Source of the DNA: Gammaproteobacteria bacterium RBG_16_51_14
GTDB lineage: Bacteria > Pseudomonadota > Gammaproteobacteria > Eutrophobiales > Eutrophobiaceae
Reading direction: 5' to 3'
NCBI GenBank assembly: GCA_001802375.1
Contig: MGXK01000151.1
Coordinates: 1 to 49,644 of the forward strand
DNA: 49,644 bases
Shown here: piece by piece, positions 19,237 through 28,422 of the stretch
Position numbering within the stretch: position 1 is the first letter of the stretch
Layout: each line of letters opens with the position of its first letter
The notes under the pieces: generated by a model
The model's database searches: none
What the model was told of the DNA's origin: nothing
The model's input: the letters and a program-made list of their open reading frames with translations, nothing else
Position numbers and translations under genes: made by a program

Positions 19237-19426
19237 TTCAAATCAATATCAGGCCTGAATACCGGAATATTATCATGGGGATAGACAATATGCTGGAATT
19301 GTTCAGTGGTATGTTAAATCGAAAAATGACAAATCCGAATGACATGAGAAACACAACAACAATAAGAATTGTCACTCCCTCAGATAGTTAATTCACCCTT
19401 TAAAAGACACACTGCCCATGCCCGAA

Positions 19427-19618
19427 TCACGATTTCATAGCCAGCTTTAACTCAAGTAATTCAATCGCCATATCCGGAATTTCTTCATGGTTGCGTATAT
19501 CATTAGGCAACAACCAGTGATCAACAGTCTCGCTTTTCACTTTCAGCATTTGCGCCAGTTCTCTGCGTTCCAGATTGTGTTCTATCATCAAATCAATCAG
19601 TTTTTCACGATTATTCAT
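19427..19618 (-). CDS. 63-aa HTH-like protein between trpB and trpA
   Basis: 63 aa, starting 11 bp after the trpB stop. The sequence REKLIDLMIEHNLERRELAQM followed by KVKSETVDHWL has the spacing of an XRE/lambda-repressor-like helix-turn-helix (R-x-E-L-A-x-x-L-x-V-x-x-x-T-V-x-x-W), then an acidic Glu/Leu-rich C-terminal helix. It covers barely one HTH domain. Position inside the trp genes suggests a regulator or accessory factor, but that is inference. The next 190 bases to trpA have no gene. Confidence 0.6.
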   Translation of the reverse strand: MNNREKLIDLMIEHNLERRELAQMLKVKSETVDHWLLPNDIRNHEEIPDMAIELLELKLAMKS

Positions 19619-19629
19619 GGCTACATCCC

Positions 19630-20877
19630 TTAAATGTCAATACCCGCGCGCGTCGCAACGGTATGTATATCTTTGTCTCCGCGACCTGACAGGTTCACAA
19701 TAATAATCCTGTCCTTCTCTGTTTCCGGTGCCAGTTTGGTTGCATAGGCAAGGGCATGGCTGGATTCCAGTGCCGGCATAATACCCTCTGTTCGCGTCAA
19801 GTCATGAAATGCTGCCAGTGCTTCATCATCGTTGATGACGACATAATTGGCACGACCACTGTCTTTAAGCCAGGCATGCTCCGGTCCTACACCGGGATAA
19901 TCAAGCCCGGCTGATACAGAGTGTGTTTCAATAATCTGGCCATCCTTATCTTCCAGCAGATAGGTACGGTTACCGTGCAGGACCCCCGGGGAACCCGCAT
20001 TCAATGAAGCAGCATGACGACCTGTTTCAATTCCCTCACCACCAGCTTCAACCCCAAACATGGCAACATTCCTGTCTCCAATAAACGGGTAAAACAGACC
20101 AATAGCATTGGATCCACCACCGACGCAAGCGATCAGGACATCTGGCAGACGGCCCGTCTGTTGTATGCACTGCTGTCTGGCTTCACGCCCTATGATAGCC
20201 TGAAAATCACGCACCATAACAGGGTAAGGGTGCGGACCAGCCACTGTGCCGATTATATAAAATGTATTGTCAACATGGCTTACCCAGTCGCGCATGGCCT
20301 CATTCAATGCATCTTTCAGCGTTTTTGACCCGGCCTCAACCGGCACCACCACAGCCCCGAGCAATTTCATTCTGAAGACGTTTATCGCCTGGCGTCGAAT
20401 ATCCTCTGACCCCATATAGACCACGCACTCCATACCAAGGCGCGCAGCCACGGTTGCAGTTGCCACACCATGCTGCCCGGCACCGGTTTCAGCGATAACC
20501 CGATTCTTGCCCATGCGTTTCGCGAGCAGGGCCTGCCCAACCGTATTGTTGATTTTATGGGCACCGGTATGGTTTAAATCTTCACGTTTGAGGTAAATTT
20601 GTGCAACGCCCAGTTTTTCTGACCACCGTTTTGCGTGGTACAGGGGGGAAGGTCTACCCACATAATTCCTTAATTCATCATCGAATTCAGCCAGAAAATC
20701 AGGGTCCTGAATGTAGCGTTTGTACGCAACAGTCAGTTCCTCCAGCGGGCCCATCAGGGTTTCGGCTACAAAACGGCCCCCATAGGGACCGAAGTGACCT
20801 GCTTCATCCGGCAGTTGCACCGCCATGTCAGACCTGTACAGGTGTGCAGTGCCTGCCTCTGAATTCATCTTGTGCAT
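19630..20877 (-). CDS. trpB: Tryptophan synthase beta subunit
   Basis: 415 aa from the ATG at 20875-20877, or 398 aa from an in-frame ATG at 20824-20826, one base after the trpF stop. The longer start has AGAGGTG at ideal spacing but overlaps trpF by 50 bp and adds a non-conserved MHKMNSEAG tail; the shorter form begins close to the conserved FGPYGGRF and equals the usual length of about 397. PLP-dependent condensation of indole with serine: PLP Lys in [15 protein letters not shown], phosphate-binding GGGSNAIG and the ESSHALA segment are present. Partner of TrpA. Confidence 0.95.
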   Translation of the reverse strand: MHKMNSEAGTAHLYRSDMAVQLPDEAGHFGPYGGRFVAETLMGPLEELTVAYKRYIQDPDFLAEFDDELRNYVGRPSPLYHAKRWSEKLGVAQIYLKREDLNHTGAHKINNTVGQALLAKRMGKNRVIAETGAGQHGVATATVAARLGMECVVYMGSEDIRRQAINVFRMKLLGAVVVPVEAGSKTLKDALNEAMRDWVSHVDNTFYIIGTVAGPHPYPVMVRDFQAIIGREARQQCIQQTGRLPDVLIACVGGGSNAIGLFYPFIGDRNVAMFGVEAGGEGIETGRHAASLNAGSPGVLHGNRTYLLEDKDGQIIETHSVSAGLDYPGVGPEHAWLKDSGRANYVVINDDEALAAFHDLTRTEGIMPALESSHALAYATKLAPETEKDRIIIVNLSGRGDKDIHTVATRAGIDI

Positions 20878-21514
20878 TTGTCACCTCTTGCATAAATGCA
20901 GCTATTTTACCAGCATCCTTGATTCCCTTGCCTGTTTCAACACCCCCACTGACATCGACACCATACGGTTTCACCTGTGTGATCGCCCTGCGGACATTTG
21001 CCGGAGTCAACCCACCAGCCAATATGATCGGTTTGTTGCATACCGGTGGAACTATTGACCAGTCAAACGCAATACCGGTACCCCCCCGTGTACCCTGTAC
21101 ATAGGAATCAAGAAGTAATGCCGATGCCCCCGGATAGCGGTTCAGAAGATCATCCAGTTCAAGTTGCTCTCTCACCCTGATCGCCTTGATATACGGTCTG
21201 CCGTATTGTTGGCACTGCTCATCCGATTCATCACCATGAAACTGCAGAATATCGATAGGTATATTTTCCAGTACAGCCCTGATTTTATCCTTTCCTGCAC
21301 CGACGAATAAGCCAACTATTGTAACGAACGGCGGTATTGCTTTCACAATCGCCTTTGCGCTATCCACCGTGACATGACGCAAACTCTTCTCGTAAAATAC
21401 CAGCCCGATCGCATCTGCACCAGCATAGGCCGCAGCAAGCGCATCCTGTGACCGGGTAATACCGCAGATTTTGACTCGTGTTCGAGTCAGGTTATTCAAA
21501 TCAGAACCCGTCAT
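20828..21514 (-). CDS. trpF: Phosphoribosylanthranilate isomerase
   Basis: 228 aa TIM barrel converting N-(5-phosphoribosyl)anthranilate to CdRP in tryptophan synthesis. The start motif [13 protein letters not shown] carries the catalytic Cys, LQFHGDE and the catalytic Asp region LLLDS are present, followed by [11 protein letters not shown] and VDVSGGVE phosphate-binding loops. The tail after about residue 212 is unusually polar and overlaps the longer form of trpB. In other gammaproteobacteria trpF also follows truA in this block. A 381-bp gap separates it from truA. Confidence 0.95.
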   Translation of the reverse strand: MTGSDLNNLTRTRVKICGITRSQDALAAAYAGADAIGLVFYEKSLRHVTVDSAKAIVKAIPPFVTIVGLFVGAGKDKIRAVLENIPIDILQFHGDESDEQCQQYGRPYIKAIRVREQLELDDLLNRYPGASALLLDSYVQGTRGGTGIAFDWSIVPPVCNKPIILAGGLTPANVRRAITQVKPYGVDVSGGVETGKGIKDAGKIAAFMQEVTNAQDEFRGRHCTPVQV

Positions 21515-21895
21515 ATTATCACTGTGAATTCAGTTGCAATGGCTGTGTCTGTAATCATGCCTGGTCGCTGCCAGACGCCATTCAGTACAGGGTTATTCTC
21601 CTGTGAAGTACACATAAAGTATGTCTATGAATTAAAACAGGAAAGCAATAATTACATTCCCCTTTCCCTCCAACGGAAACGAATATATGGAAGGTCTGAA
21701 TAATTCCATACCCCACCAGGGGGTACCAAAGTCCTGGAATTTTCACATTACGCAATGAAAAATGCGATCTCTGCTTTTCTCGCATTTTCAATGACTTATC
21801 TGCCATTGAAATGGCGGTACCCCCATCTATCGTGGAAACCCTGAATTACTCAGAATTTCCTATACGAAACCCGGATTGTCCTATCTGCCTGCCAA
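21515..21895. other. truA-trpF gap with nested inverted repeats
   Basis: 381 bases. The notable content is a 106-bp element bounded by GGGGGTACC (21719-21727) and its complement GGTACCCCC (21816-21824). Inside are a hairpin of TGAAAAATGCGA (21756-21767) with TCGCATTTTCA (21780-21790; one bulged A, 12-nt loop) and a small GCCAT-TGAA-ATGGC hairpin. Could be a folded leader for trpF on the minus strand or a small miniature inverted-repeat element. The 74-codon ORF at 21582-21806 has no ribosome site or family pattern. Confidence 0.45.
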
Positions 21896-22678
21896 TCAGG
21901 CCAGATATAAGGTCCGGGATTTGGCATCCGGGAATAAATATTTACCAGGATACTCCACATTAAGGAGATACAGGCCATGTGGCGGGGCAGTCACACTGCC
22001 TTTCGTTCTGTCATGTGCATCAAGAACCCGCTTTGCCCACACCGGTTTTTCCTTGCCGTAACCAATATTTATCAAAACACCGGCAATATTACGCACCATG
22101 TGGTGCAAAAAGGCATTTGCTTCAATTGTCATTACAATAATTTCATTGTGTCTGTCCAGACTGATTTGTTTGACGGTACGTACCGGCGATTTCGCCTGGC
22201 AGGCAATTGCACGATATGAGGTAAAATCATGCTCACCTATCAGATAATCTGCCGCTTCCTGCATTTTTTCGACATTCAATTGCCGATATACCCATGTGAC
22301 TTTCCCGGCATGCAGACCTGGACGTGAACTCCTGTCCATTATGAGATATCGATATATTCTGGCTGTTGCAGAAAACCGGGCATGAAAATCATCATCTACC
22401 TGCCTTGCCCAGAGGACACTGACATCTTCGGGCAGATTGACATTACTGCCCAAAACCCAGGAATGTAATTCGCGAATTACCTGCGTCTCAATGTGGATTA
22501 TCTGCTGAACAGCATGTACACCCGTATCTGTTCGTCCGGCACAGATGGTTGTGACAGGATGATTTGCAACAAATGAAAGTGCCTCTTCAATCGACTGTTG
22601 TATTGTTCGAACTCCAATTTGCCGCTGCCAGCCAAAAAATCGTGTGCCACAATATTCAATACCCAAGGCGATCTTCAT
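21896..22678 (-). CDS. truA: tRNA pseudouridine(38-40) synthase
   Basis: 260 aa. Isomerises uridines 38, 39 and 40 in the tRNA anticodon arm. Nucleophilic Asp51 lies in AGRTDTGVHA; other family marks are YCGTRFFGWQRQ near the start, FHARFSATARIYRY (about 117-130) and FLHHMVRNIAGVLINIG (about 206-222). Length is standard. It follows fimV after 110 bp, as in Pseudomonas. Confidence 0.95.
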   Translation of the reverse strand: MKIALGIEYCGTRFFGWQRQIGVRTIQQSIEEALSFVANHPVTTICAGRTDTGVHAVQQIIHIETQVIRELHSWVLGSNVNLPEDVSVLWARQVDDDFHARFSATARIYRYLIMDRSSRPGLHAGKVTWVYRQLNVEKMQEAADYLIGEHDFTSYRAIACQAKSPVRTVKQISLDRHNEIIVMTIEANAFLHHMVRNIAGVLINIGYGKEKPVWAKRVLDAHDRTKGSVTAPPHGLYLLNVEYPGKYLFPDAKSRTLYLA

Positions 22679-22788
22679 GATGTGCAGGGATACCAGATTA
22701 CAACAGGGTTATTCTAATAACCGATGGTGACAGCTTGTCTGTAACAGCAAGCCTTTCAGTTGTTCTAATCAGACTCGCACGGATATGA

Positions 22789-25700
22789 TTATATTTGACC
22801 TAACAATTCCTGTGCCTGCTGCCGCTGATCAGTATTCCCTTCAGCCATGACTTCAGCAAGGATAATCTTGGCACTGTCTTTATCCCCCAGTTCGATATAG
22901 GCCTTGGCCAAATCCAGCTTGGTAGTGATTTCTTCTTCATCGGATTGTTCTTCCGGCTGCATTGAACGTGGTACGAAGACAGTCCGGGCATCTCCCTCAA
23001 TATCGTCATCCATGTCCAAATCGAACTTTGGTATTTCCACCGTCCCTTCTATATCGATCTCATCCTCGCCTGTACCGGTACCTTCATCATCCAGGGTAAG
23101 ATCTATCTCGGGGACCTCATTCCCCTCCATCTCGCCATTATCCATAGACATGCCCACGCTGCTCTTTTTCATCTCCATCGTCATATTCATATCTATTTCA
23201 TCATCGGCATTTCCCTCCCCTGGGCCTGCAATATCAAACATGGAGTCTATATCTGCCTGTACAGTGGCATCTCCTTCAATATCCAGGCTCAGGCTAAATT
23301 CATTCCCCGAATCGTCGGATTCACCCGAAATATCACTCAAATCAAGTTCAATTCCTCCATCTTTTTCCCCTAAATCATCCCCGGCGGCACCAAGACTCAG
23401 TTCCAAACCTTCATCATCCCCGCCCTCCCCTGCACCGGATGCGGTAATATCAAATTCAATAACATTATTGACATCACTCTCGATGGTCTCTGCCTGATCA
23501 GATTCCATCTCCAGAGCACCAACGTCAAAATCGATTACGTTATCATCTTTAACACCGGATGCAGCGTTTACTTCCCTTTCAAAATCTATTTCAAGTAGCT
23601 CATCGCTGTCTGCTCCGGCGCTGGTCGCAGCAGTCACATCAAGTAAATCTTCATCTGAATCCAGTTCCAGAGCGGAGGAAGCGGAAGAAGTCATGGAACT
23701 AGTTACATCCAGAAGATCAACACCACTTCTTTTCTCCTTGGAAACATCGAGTATGTCTTCACTGACCGTTAGATCAAGGAGTTTTCCCTCGTTGCGATCA
23801 ACCATCAATTCCATACCTGCTGCCTCTTCAGCACCTACTGTCAAATCCAGCATATCTTCCTCTTCAGCACCTGCCGTGATATCCAACATTCCTCCCTCTT
23901 CAGCACTTGTCGTGATATCCAGCATTCCTCCCTCTTCGTCACCTGTCGTGATATCAAACATTTCTTCTGCATCTGTCCTGGACTCAGCGGCCTCATCTTC
24001 AACAAGCCCAACCGCTGCAGTAACATCCAGCAAATCATCACTACTTGTATCCACAGCCGCCGTTATATCCAGAATATCATCTTCCGATTTACCCCCAGCC
24101 CGACCTGCAGCTGAACCAAGATCGAAATCCAGACCGGCATCGCCAGCCGCCTCATCATCCGCTGTAAGATCGACAATCCCGCCACGGGTAATAGAACTTC
24201 CGGTTTCCCTTTCTTCACCTTCTACCGGGGCCTCGAACAAGGCCCGCCCAGGAGACATCTCCTGCCACATTGCTACTGCCATTGACCAATGTTCACCCTT
24301 TCCACCGAGCTTGTTGTGCAATACCCGGGCAGCTTCCTCATAGGATTTCTTGTTACCGGATGTGTAAAACACTTCAAGTAGCTTGATATGATATTCCGGA
24401 TTATCCGGTTCACTATCCAGTGCCTTCCGGACAAATTCTTCTGCCTGACCAAACTGTTCGAATGCCAGGTAGGTATTTACCTCCTGCATGGGGTCTTCTT
24501 CCAGTTCTTCCCCCGCAGGTGCCCCACCCGGTAATTGCATCTTCTTAGCTTCTGCATCGGCGGCGATCCCGGCCATTTCCAGGCTCTCTGGAATAACAGT
24601 TACTGCCTCAGACTCATCAATACCAGTTATACGTTCAGAGTCTGTTATCGACAAACCATCGACTTCCCCTTCATTGAAATCCGGAAATTCTGTGGTAATA
24701 CTTTCCGCTTCAGGTGCGGTTGCAGAACGACCCCGTATCTTGATGAACACACCAAGCAGGATAAGGACGAGCAGAATACCGCCACCCGCAATAGCAATCA
24801 TGCGGTTGCCTGCCACAATATCCTTTACGGGCCCCAGATACTGGCTTACAACACCTGTTAAACCCGAAGGTGTGCCGGGCGGCTGCATATCCGTGGTTTC
24901 ACTGGCCGCCTCCTCTGCAGGTGCTATCTCTTCAGCCGCCTCTTCTGCAGGTGCTACCTCTTCAGCCGCCTCCTCTGCAGGTGCTACTTCTTTCGTTTCC
25001 TCCACAGCCTGTGCCTGTGCCAACTGATTTTGCAAGGAAACGAGTTCATCATCCTTAAGTGCAATCAAACGTTTGAGGTCATCAATCAAAACCTCCGATT
25101 CTTGCAGCTTATCCTGTAACTCGGTATTTTCCTGGGTAAGTGATTCAACCGATTCCTTTGCTAATACCAGTTCTTCAGCTGAAACGGTTGCTCCGGTTTC
25201 AGCACCTTTTTCACCAACTGCTACCTGATCGGATCCTTCCCCCTTACCTGTCGGGGTAACCAGTCTTAGTTCAGCCTCACTTACGACTTCTTCCTGTGTA
25301 ACCGTGGCCTCTTCTACCGGGGTTGTTTCCGATAGTATCTCAGCTGGTATTGATACAGCAGGACGCTCAGTAACGGTTTCCGACACTGTTGCACGGATCT
25401 CATCACCCCACATGGCATATTGTGATTTGACCTCCGCAAGTGCCTCACTCTCTGTCAGCGCATTAATCTCATTTGCGTCCGGCGTATGCAGGATCTGACC
25501 ACGCCTGAGCCCATTGATATTATTTTTAATAAAAGCCTCAGGATTGGTCCTCAACAAGGCCAGCATCATTTGATTCACAGTGATTGAATCATCAGGACGC
25601 ATTGCCTTTGCGATTGACCACAATGTATCTTGTGATTGAGTCAGACCATAGTCGCCGCCAGAATAACTGGTTTGCGCACCTGCTGTGTGGCGAGTGAATT

Positions 25701-26181
25701 CGTCAGCATAGACAACCTTGTTTCCCTGTATTGCGCTTTCCGGCACCGGAGCAACAGATTGTGAGAATTCCAGCATCTTCTTGGATGGATCGTACAAAGG
25801 GGGATCCAGCAGAACGGTATATTCACGGAATAACCTTCCCTTGGACCAACTGACCTCCAGCAGGAAATTCAGGAAAGGTTCACGAACAGGTTCGGAACTA
25901 TGAATACGGATATAGTCAGGTCCATCCTCTGAATCACGCACTGAGAATTTTAACCGGCTGAGAAAGAAGGGCCTGTCAATATTTGCACGCCGGAAAGCCT
26001 CGGCATCCGCCAAGCCGGCCTTAAGGCTTTCCAGATCTTCCGCAGTTGTTGAAAGTAATTCAATCCTTGCATCAAACGGTTCATTCAGGGCGGAATTGAG
26101 ATCAATATTACCCAGACCAAGGGCATATACACGCCCTTGTGATATCACCAATAACAAGATGAGCGTCAGTATCCGTTTCAT
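22789..26181 (-). CDS. fimV: FimV-like peptidoglycan-binding polarity protein
   Basis: 1130 aa. Signal peptide 1-20 (cut after VYA), conserved FimV N-terminal domain about 21-130 (NSALNEPFDARIELLS, REPFLNFLLEVSW), LysM-type peptidoglycan-binding region about 178-240, coiled coil about 340-395, three 10-residue EVAPAEEAAE repeats, one membrane helix 461-481, then a cytoplasmic part with a TPR stretch about 570-620, a long acidic region rich in L-D-(I/V/L)-T repeats, and the C-terminal FimV TPR motif (about 1085-1130, TTKLDLAKAYIELGDKD). In Pseudomonas FimV sets the cell pole, type IV pilus assembly and twitching. No pilus genes lie in this window. Confidence 0.93.
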   Translation of the reverse strand: MKRILTLILLLVISQGRVYALGLGNIDLNSALNEPFDARIELLSTTAEDLESLKAGLADAEAFRRANIDRPFFLSRLKFSVRDSEDGPDYIRIHSSEPVREPFLNFLLEVSWSKGRLFREYTVLLDPPLYDPSKKMLEFSQSVAPVPESAIQGNKVVYADEFTRHTAGAQTSYSGGDYGLTQSQDTLWSIAKAMRPDDSITVNQMMLALLRTNPEAFIKNNINGLRRGQILHTPDANEINALTESEALAEVKSQYAMWGDEIRATVSETVTERPAVSIPAEILSETTPVEEATVTQEEVVSEAELRLVTPTGKGEGSDQVAVGEKGAETGATVSAEELVLAKESVESLTQENTELQDKLQESEVLIDDLKRLIALKDDELVSLQNQLAQAQAVEETKEVAPAEEAAEEVAPAEEAAEEIAPAEEAASETTDMQPPGTPSGLTGVVSQYLGPVKDIVAGNRMIAIAGGGILLVLILLGVFIKIRGRSATAPEAESITTEFPDFNEGEVDGLSITDSERITGIDESEAVTVIPESLEMAGIAADAEAKKMQLPGGAPAGEELEEDPMQEVNTYLAFEQFGQAEEFVRKALDSEPDNPEYHIKLLEVFYTSGNKKSYEEAARVLHNKLGGKGEHWSMAVAMWQEMSPGRALFEAPVEGEERETGSSITRGGIVDLTADDEAAGDAGLDFDLGSAAGRAGGKSEDDILDITAAVDTSSDDLLDVTAAVGLVEDEAAESRTDAEEMFDITTGDEEGGMLDITTSAEEGGMLDITAGAEEEDMLDLTVGAEEAAGMELMVDRNEGKLLDLTVSEDILDVSKEKRSGVDLLDVTSSMTSSASSALELDSDEDLLDVTAATSAGADSDELLEIDFEREVNAASGVKDDNVIDFDVGALEMESDQAETIESDVNNVIEFDITASGAGEGGDDEGLELSLGAAGDDLGEKDGGIELDLSDISGESDDSGNEFSLSLDIEGDATVQADIDSMFDIAGPGEGNADDEIDMNMTMEMKKSSVGMSMDNGEMEGNEVPEIDLTLDDEGTGTGEDEIDIEGTVEIPKFDLDMDDDIEGDARTVFVPRSMQPEEQSDEEEITTKLDLAKAYIELGDKDSAKIILAEVMAEGNTDQRQQAQELLGQI
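23819..23962 (-). repeat. 36-bp tandem repeats encoding LDIT motifs in FimV
   Basis: Four consecutive units of 36 bp starting at about 23819, 23855, 23891 and 23927. Each encodes 12 residues of the type (E/G)-x-M-L-D-(I/L)-T-x-x-A-E-E. Weaker copies (LLDVTA, LLDLTV) extend through the surrounding 500 residues. The central units are close to identical at the DNA level (CCTCCCTCTTCAGCACTTGT versus CCTCCCTCTTCGTCACCTGT), suggesting recent expansion. Confidence 0.75.
24905..24994 (-). repeat. 30-bp tandem repeat (x3) in FimV
   Basis: Three adjacent 30-bp units starting with GCCGCC at 24905, 24935 and 24965, differing at only a few positions. They encode the APAEEAAE repeats just outside the FimV membrane helix. 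Near-identity suggests recent slippage and probable length variation between strains. Confidence 0.85.
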
Positions 26182-26203
26182 CAGTTAAATCAATTCCCCC
26201 TGT

Positions 26204-26608
26204 TTATCGCTGTACGAACGGGTCTATAAGCAATGAATATTCACGCAGATAACGACCGCCTGACCAGATCGCTTCCACTAAAAATCTGAATACAGGTTCG
26301 CGGACTGCGTCTCGTGTCGTTACCTTGATATAAGTGCCCGTTTCATCCTGAATAAGTTCATGTTGTAAATGGGGAAGCATATGATTGCCTGCACCCTCAT
26401 TAAGAACTGTGACTTTTATCTCCAGGCTCTCCATCTCATTCGCAGCTGATGTTAAAAGTCGTATTCTAACGTCAAGCAGTTGATTAAGCGATGATTTTAA
26501 TTCTAAATCAGCGAGTGCCAATGCATATACATCGGCTGATAGCATGGTTACTAAAAAACACACAGAGATAATCTGCAATGCTCTTGACTTCATCACAAAT
26601 GTAGCCAT
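26204..26608 (-). CDS. Stand-alone FimV N-terminal domain protein
   Basis: 134 aa. A signal peptide (cleaved near VYALA) followed by about 105 residues that align with residues 20-130 of the adjacent FimV: ALALADLELKSSLNQLLDVRI against GLGNIDLNSALNEPFDARI (each within the first 40 residues of the mature parts), REPVFRFLVEAIWSGGRYLRE against REPFLNFLLEVSWSKGRLFRE, and both reach LIDP or LLDP. It then stops, without LysM, membrane helix or TPR. The frame is intact. It lies 22 bp upstream of fimV on the same strand, so it is a tandem duplicate kept as a small exported protein. The ribosome site is weak; ATG at 26591-26593 is an alternative start. Confidence 0.75.
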   Translation of the reverse strand: MATFVMKSRALQIISVCFLVTMLSADVYALALADLELKSSLNQLLDVRIRLLTSAANEMESLEIKVTVLNEGAGNHMLPHLQHELIQDETGTYIKVTTRDAVREPVFRFLVEAIWSGGRYLREYSLLIDPFVQR

Positions 26609-26781
26609 AAATAAAATTATCGTTTGAATATCAACAAGTTACTGTTTGCTAATCAACTATATCTACACCCAGAGGAATCTACATCCGCTTCGCTTCTCCC
26701 CTCCGGAATTTATATATCACAGTGGGTAGACCCGTCTTAGAAACCTGCGAATGTGCTTTATATTTACCCTATAACTATAGT

Positions 26782-27804
26782 TTACAAGTAATGTTTTACC
26801 AAAATTTCTGCGATTTGAATACTATTTAATGCTGCGCCTTTACGGATATTATCCGAAACAACCCAAAGATTAATGCCTTTGGGATGGGAGATGTCCTCCC
26901 TGATCCTGCCGACATAAACCGGATCCTGGCCAGCGGAATCACTTACAGCAGTCGGGTAACCCCCGTTGGCACGCTCATCGATGACCACTACACCTGGCGC
27001 TGCATTTAGTAATGCCCGGACATCAGCCGAGGTGATTTTTTCCCGGGTTTCGATATGCACCGCCTCAGAATGTCCATAGAAAACAGGAACCCTGACCGTT
27101 GTCGGGTTCACCTGGATAGTCTCATCCTCAAGAATTTTTCGTGTCTCCCACACCATCTTCATCTCCTCCTTGGTATAGCCATTATCCTGGAATGCATCTA
27201 TATGGGGGATTACATTAAAGGCTATCTGTTTTGGGTAAACCTTGCATTCAACTGGTTTGCCATTAAGCAACTGGGCTGTTTGTCCTGCCAGTTCCTCAAT
27301 TGCACGCCTGCCTGTACCAGACACTGCCTGGTATGTACAAACGTTTATTCGCTCGATGCCGACTGCATCATAGATGGGTTTTAATGCCACAACCATCTGT
27401 ATGGTAGAGCAATTTGGATTGGCAATAATACCGCGATTGGTATGCTGTGCAATCGCATGTGAATTAACCTCCGGCACGACAAGGGGTATATCCTTCTCGT
27501 AACGGAAACGGGATGTATTATCTACGACGACGCAACCAGCTGCGGCAGCGCGCGGGGCATGCACATCCGATACCGATGCCCCCGCGGAAAACAGACCGAT
27601 ATCGACCCCATTAAAATCAAAGGCATCCAGTTCTTTCAGCACGATCCGCTTGCCCTTGAAAGACACACCGTTTCCAACCGACCGGCTACTGGCCAGTGCA
27701 TGGATTTCACCGACCGGGAAATCACGCTCCCCAAGGATAGAAAGCATGGTTTCACCAACAGCACCGGTTGCACCAACAACCGCAATATTAAATTGCTTGT
27801 TCAT
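26782..27804 (-). CDS. asd: Aspartate-semialdehyde dehydrogenase
   Basis: 340 aa. NADP-dependent reduction of aspartyl phosphate to aspartate semialdehyde, the branch point to lysine/diaminopimelate, threonine and methionine. Nucleotide-binding GATGAVGETM (residues 11-20), catalytic Cys132 in NPNCSTIQM, QAVSGTGRRA and the GHSEAVHIET motif with the acid-base His. The sequence fits the group common in gram-positive bacteria and many gammaproteobacteria (USG-1 related) in length. Upstream of fimV as in Pseudomonas, and preceded by a dead leuB fragment where leuB normally stands. Confidence 0.95.
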   Translation of the reverse strand: MNKQFNIAVVGATGAVGETMLSILGERDFPVGEIHALASSRSVGNGVSFKGKRIVLKELDAFDFNGVDIGLFSAGASVSDVHAPRAAAAGCVVVDNTSRFRYEKDIPLVVPEVNSHAIAQHTNRGIIANPNCSTIQMVVALKPIYDAVGIERINVCTYQAVSGTGRRAIEELAGQTAQLLNGKPVECKVYPKQIAFNVIPHIDAFQDNGYTKEEMKMVWETRKILEDETIQVNPTTVRVPVFYGHSEAVHIETREKITSADVRALLNAAPGVVVIDERANGGYPTAVSDSAGQDPVYVGRIREDISHPKGINLWVVSDNIRKGAALNSIQIAEILVKHYL

Positions 27805-27929
27805 TTTGTTTACCTAAGTATTGATATTGTTACTTAACTTAATAATTATCCATATTCCGGATTCGGCAGCCAACAGACAAGGATTCAGGTTTCTTCCTGC
27901 CGTGATGTCTTGACTGTGTCCCGGCTATT

Positions 27930-28316
27930 TTACAGTGTGGCGACAACCGTATCACCTGTGACCTGTGTCCCGAACCGCAGCATCCCTTCAAAATAAATCC
28001 CAGTCGTTCTGGGACTACTTGCCACTTTATCAGCTTCATCCAGCGCAAAACGTATTATCATTGCCACAGACAGAACGATTACCATGGGATTAGTGATATC
28101 AAAACCGGCAATTTCAGGAACTTAACCATGAATTGGTTCACACCTGGCATCACCGTTCGCATCCAGGGCAGGTGATGGTAGCATACCGAACGTACCCGTT
28201 AATATGGATGCACGAACTGACAGGATATCACTAAACTTATTTGTGGTAAGTATGACATCAAACTAATTTGGTGCCCGCACCAGTTACATGGCTGCACTAT
28301 CTACATACATATATTT
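27930..28316 (-). pseudogene. leuB: leuB relic (3-isopropylmalate dehydrogenase C-terminal third)
   Basis: Minus-strand translation in one unbroken frame gives YMYVDSAAM[29 protein letters not shown], then [20 protein letters not shown]-stop-VPEIAGFDITNP, and an ending GMLRFGTQVTGDTVVATL with stop at 27930-27932. This tracks the C-terminal part of LeuB (MYVDNAAMQLVR, FDVIVTGNLFGDILSD, GMLPSASL, YEPIHGSAPDIAG, GTxxMGDAVVAAL). From 28310 to 27930 is 381 bases, 127 codons, with three internal stops and no net frameshift; the N-terminal two thirds are missing. leuB normally sits just before asd in related genomes, so this is a remnant of the original order. Confidence 0.85.
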
Positions 28317-28422
28317 ATGTGTCTTGACAACCTGATGAGGAGTACCGGTTCCCGGGTTTTCGATTTTAATCATGCCAGTCGAAAGGGGTTCAATTGCCCC
28401 CTGGAAGGCTGCAGGGGATACC

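Noticed and set aside
21582-21806. 74-codon ORF in the truA-trpF gap
   Set aside because: It runs through the inverted-repeat element, lacks a ribosome site and shows no domain pattern.
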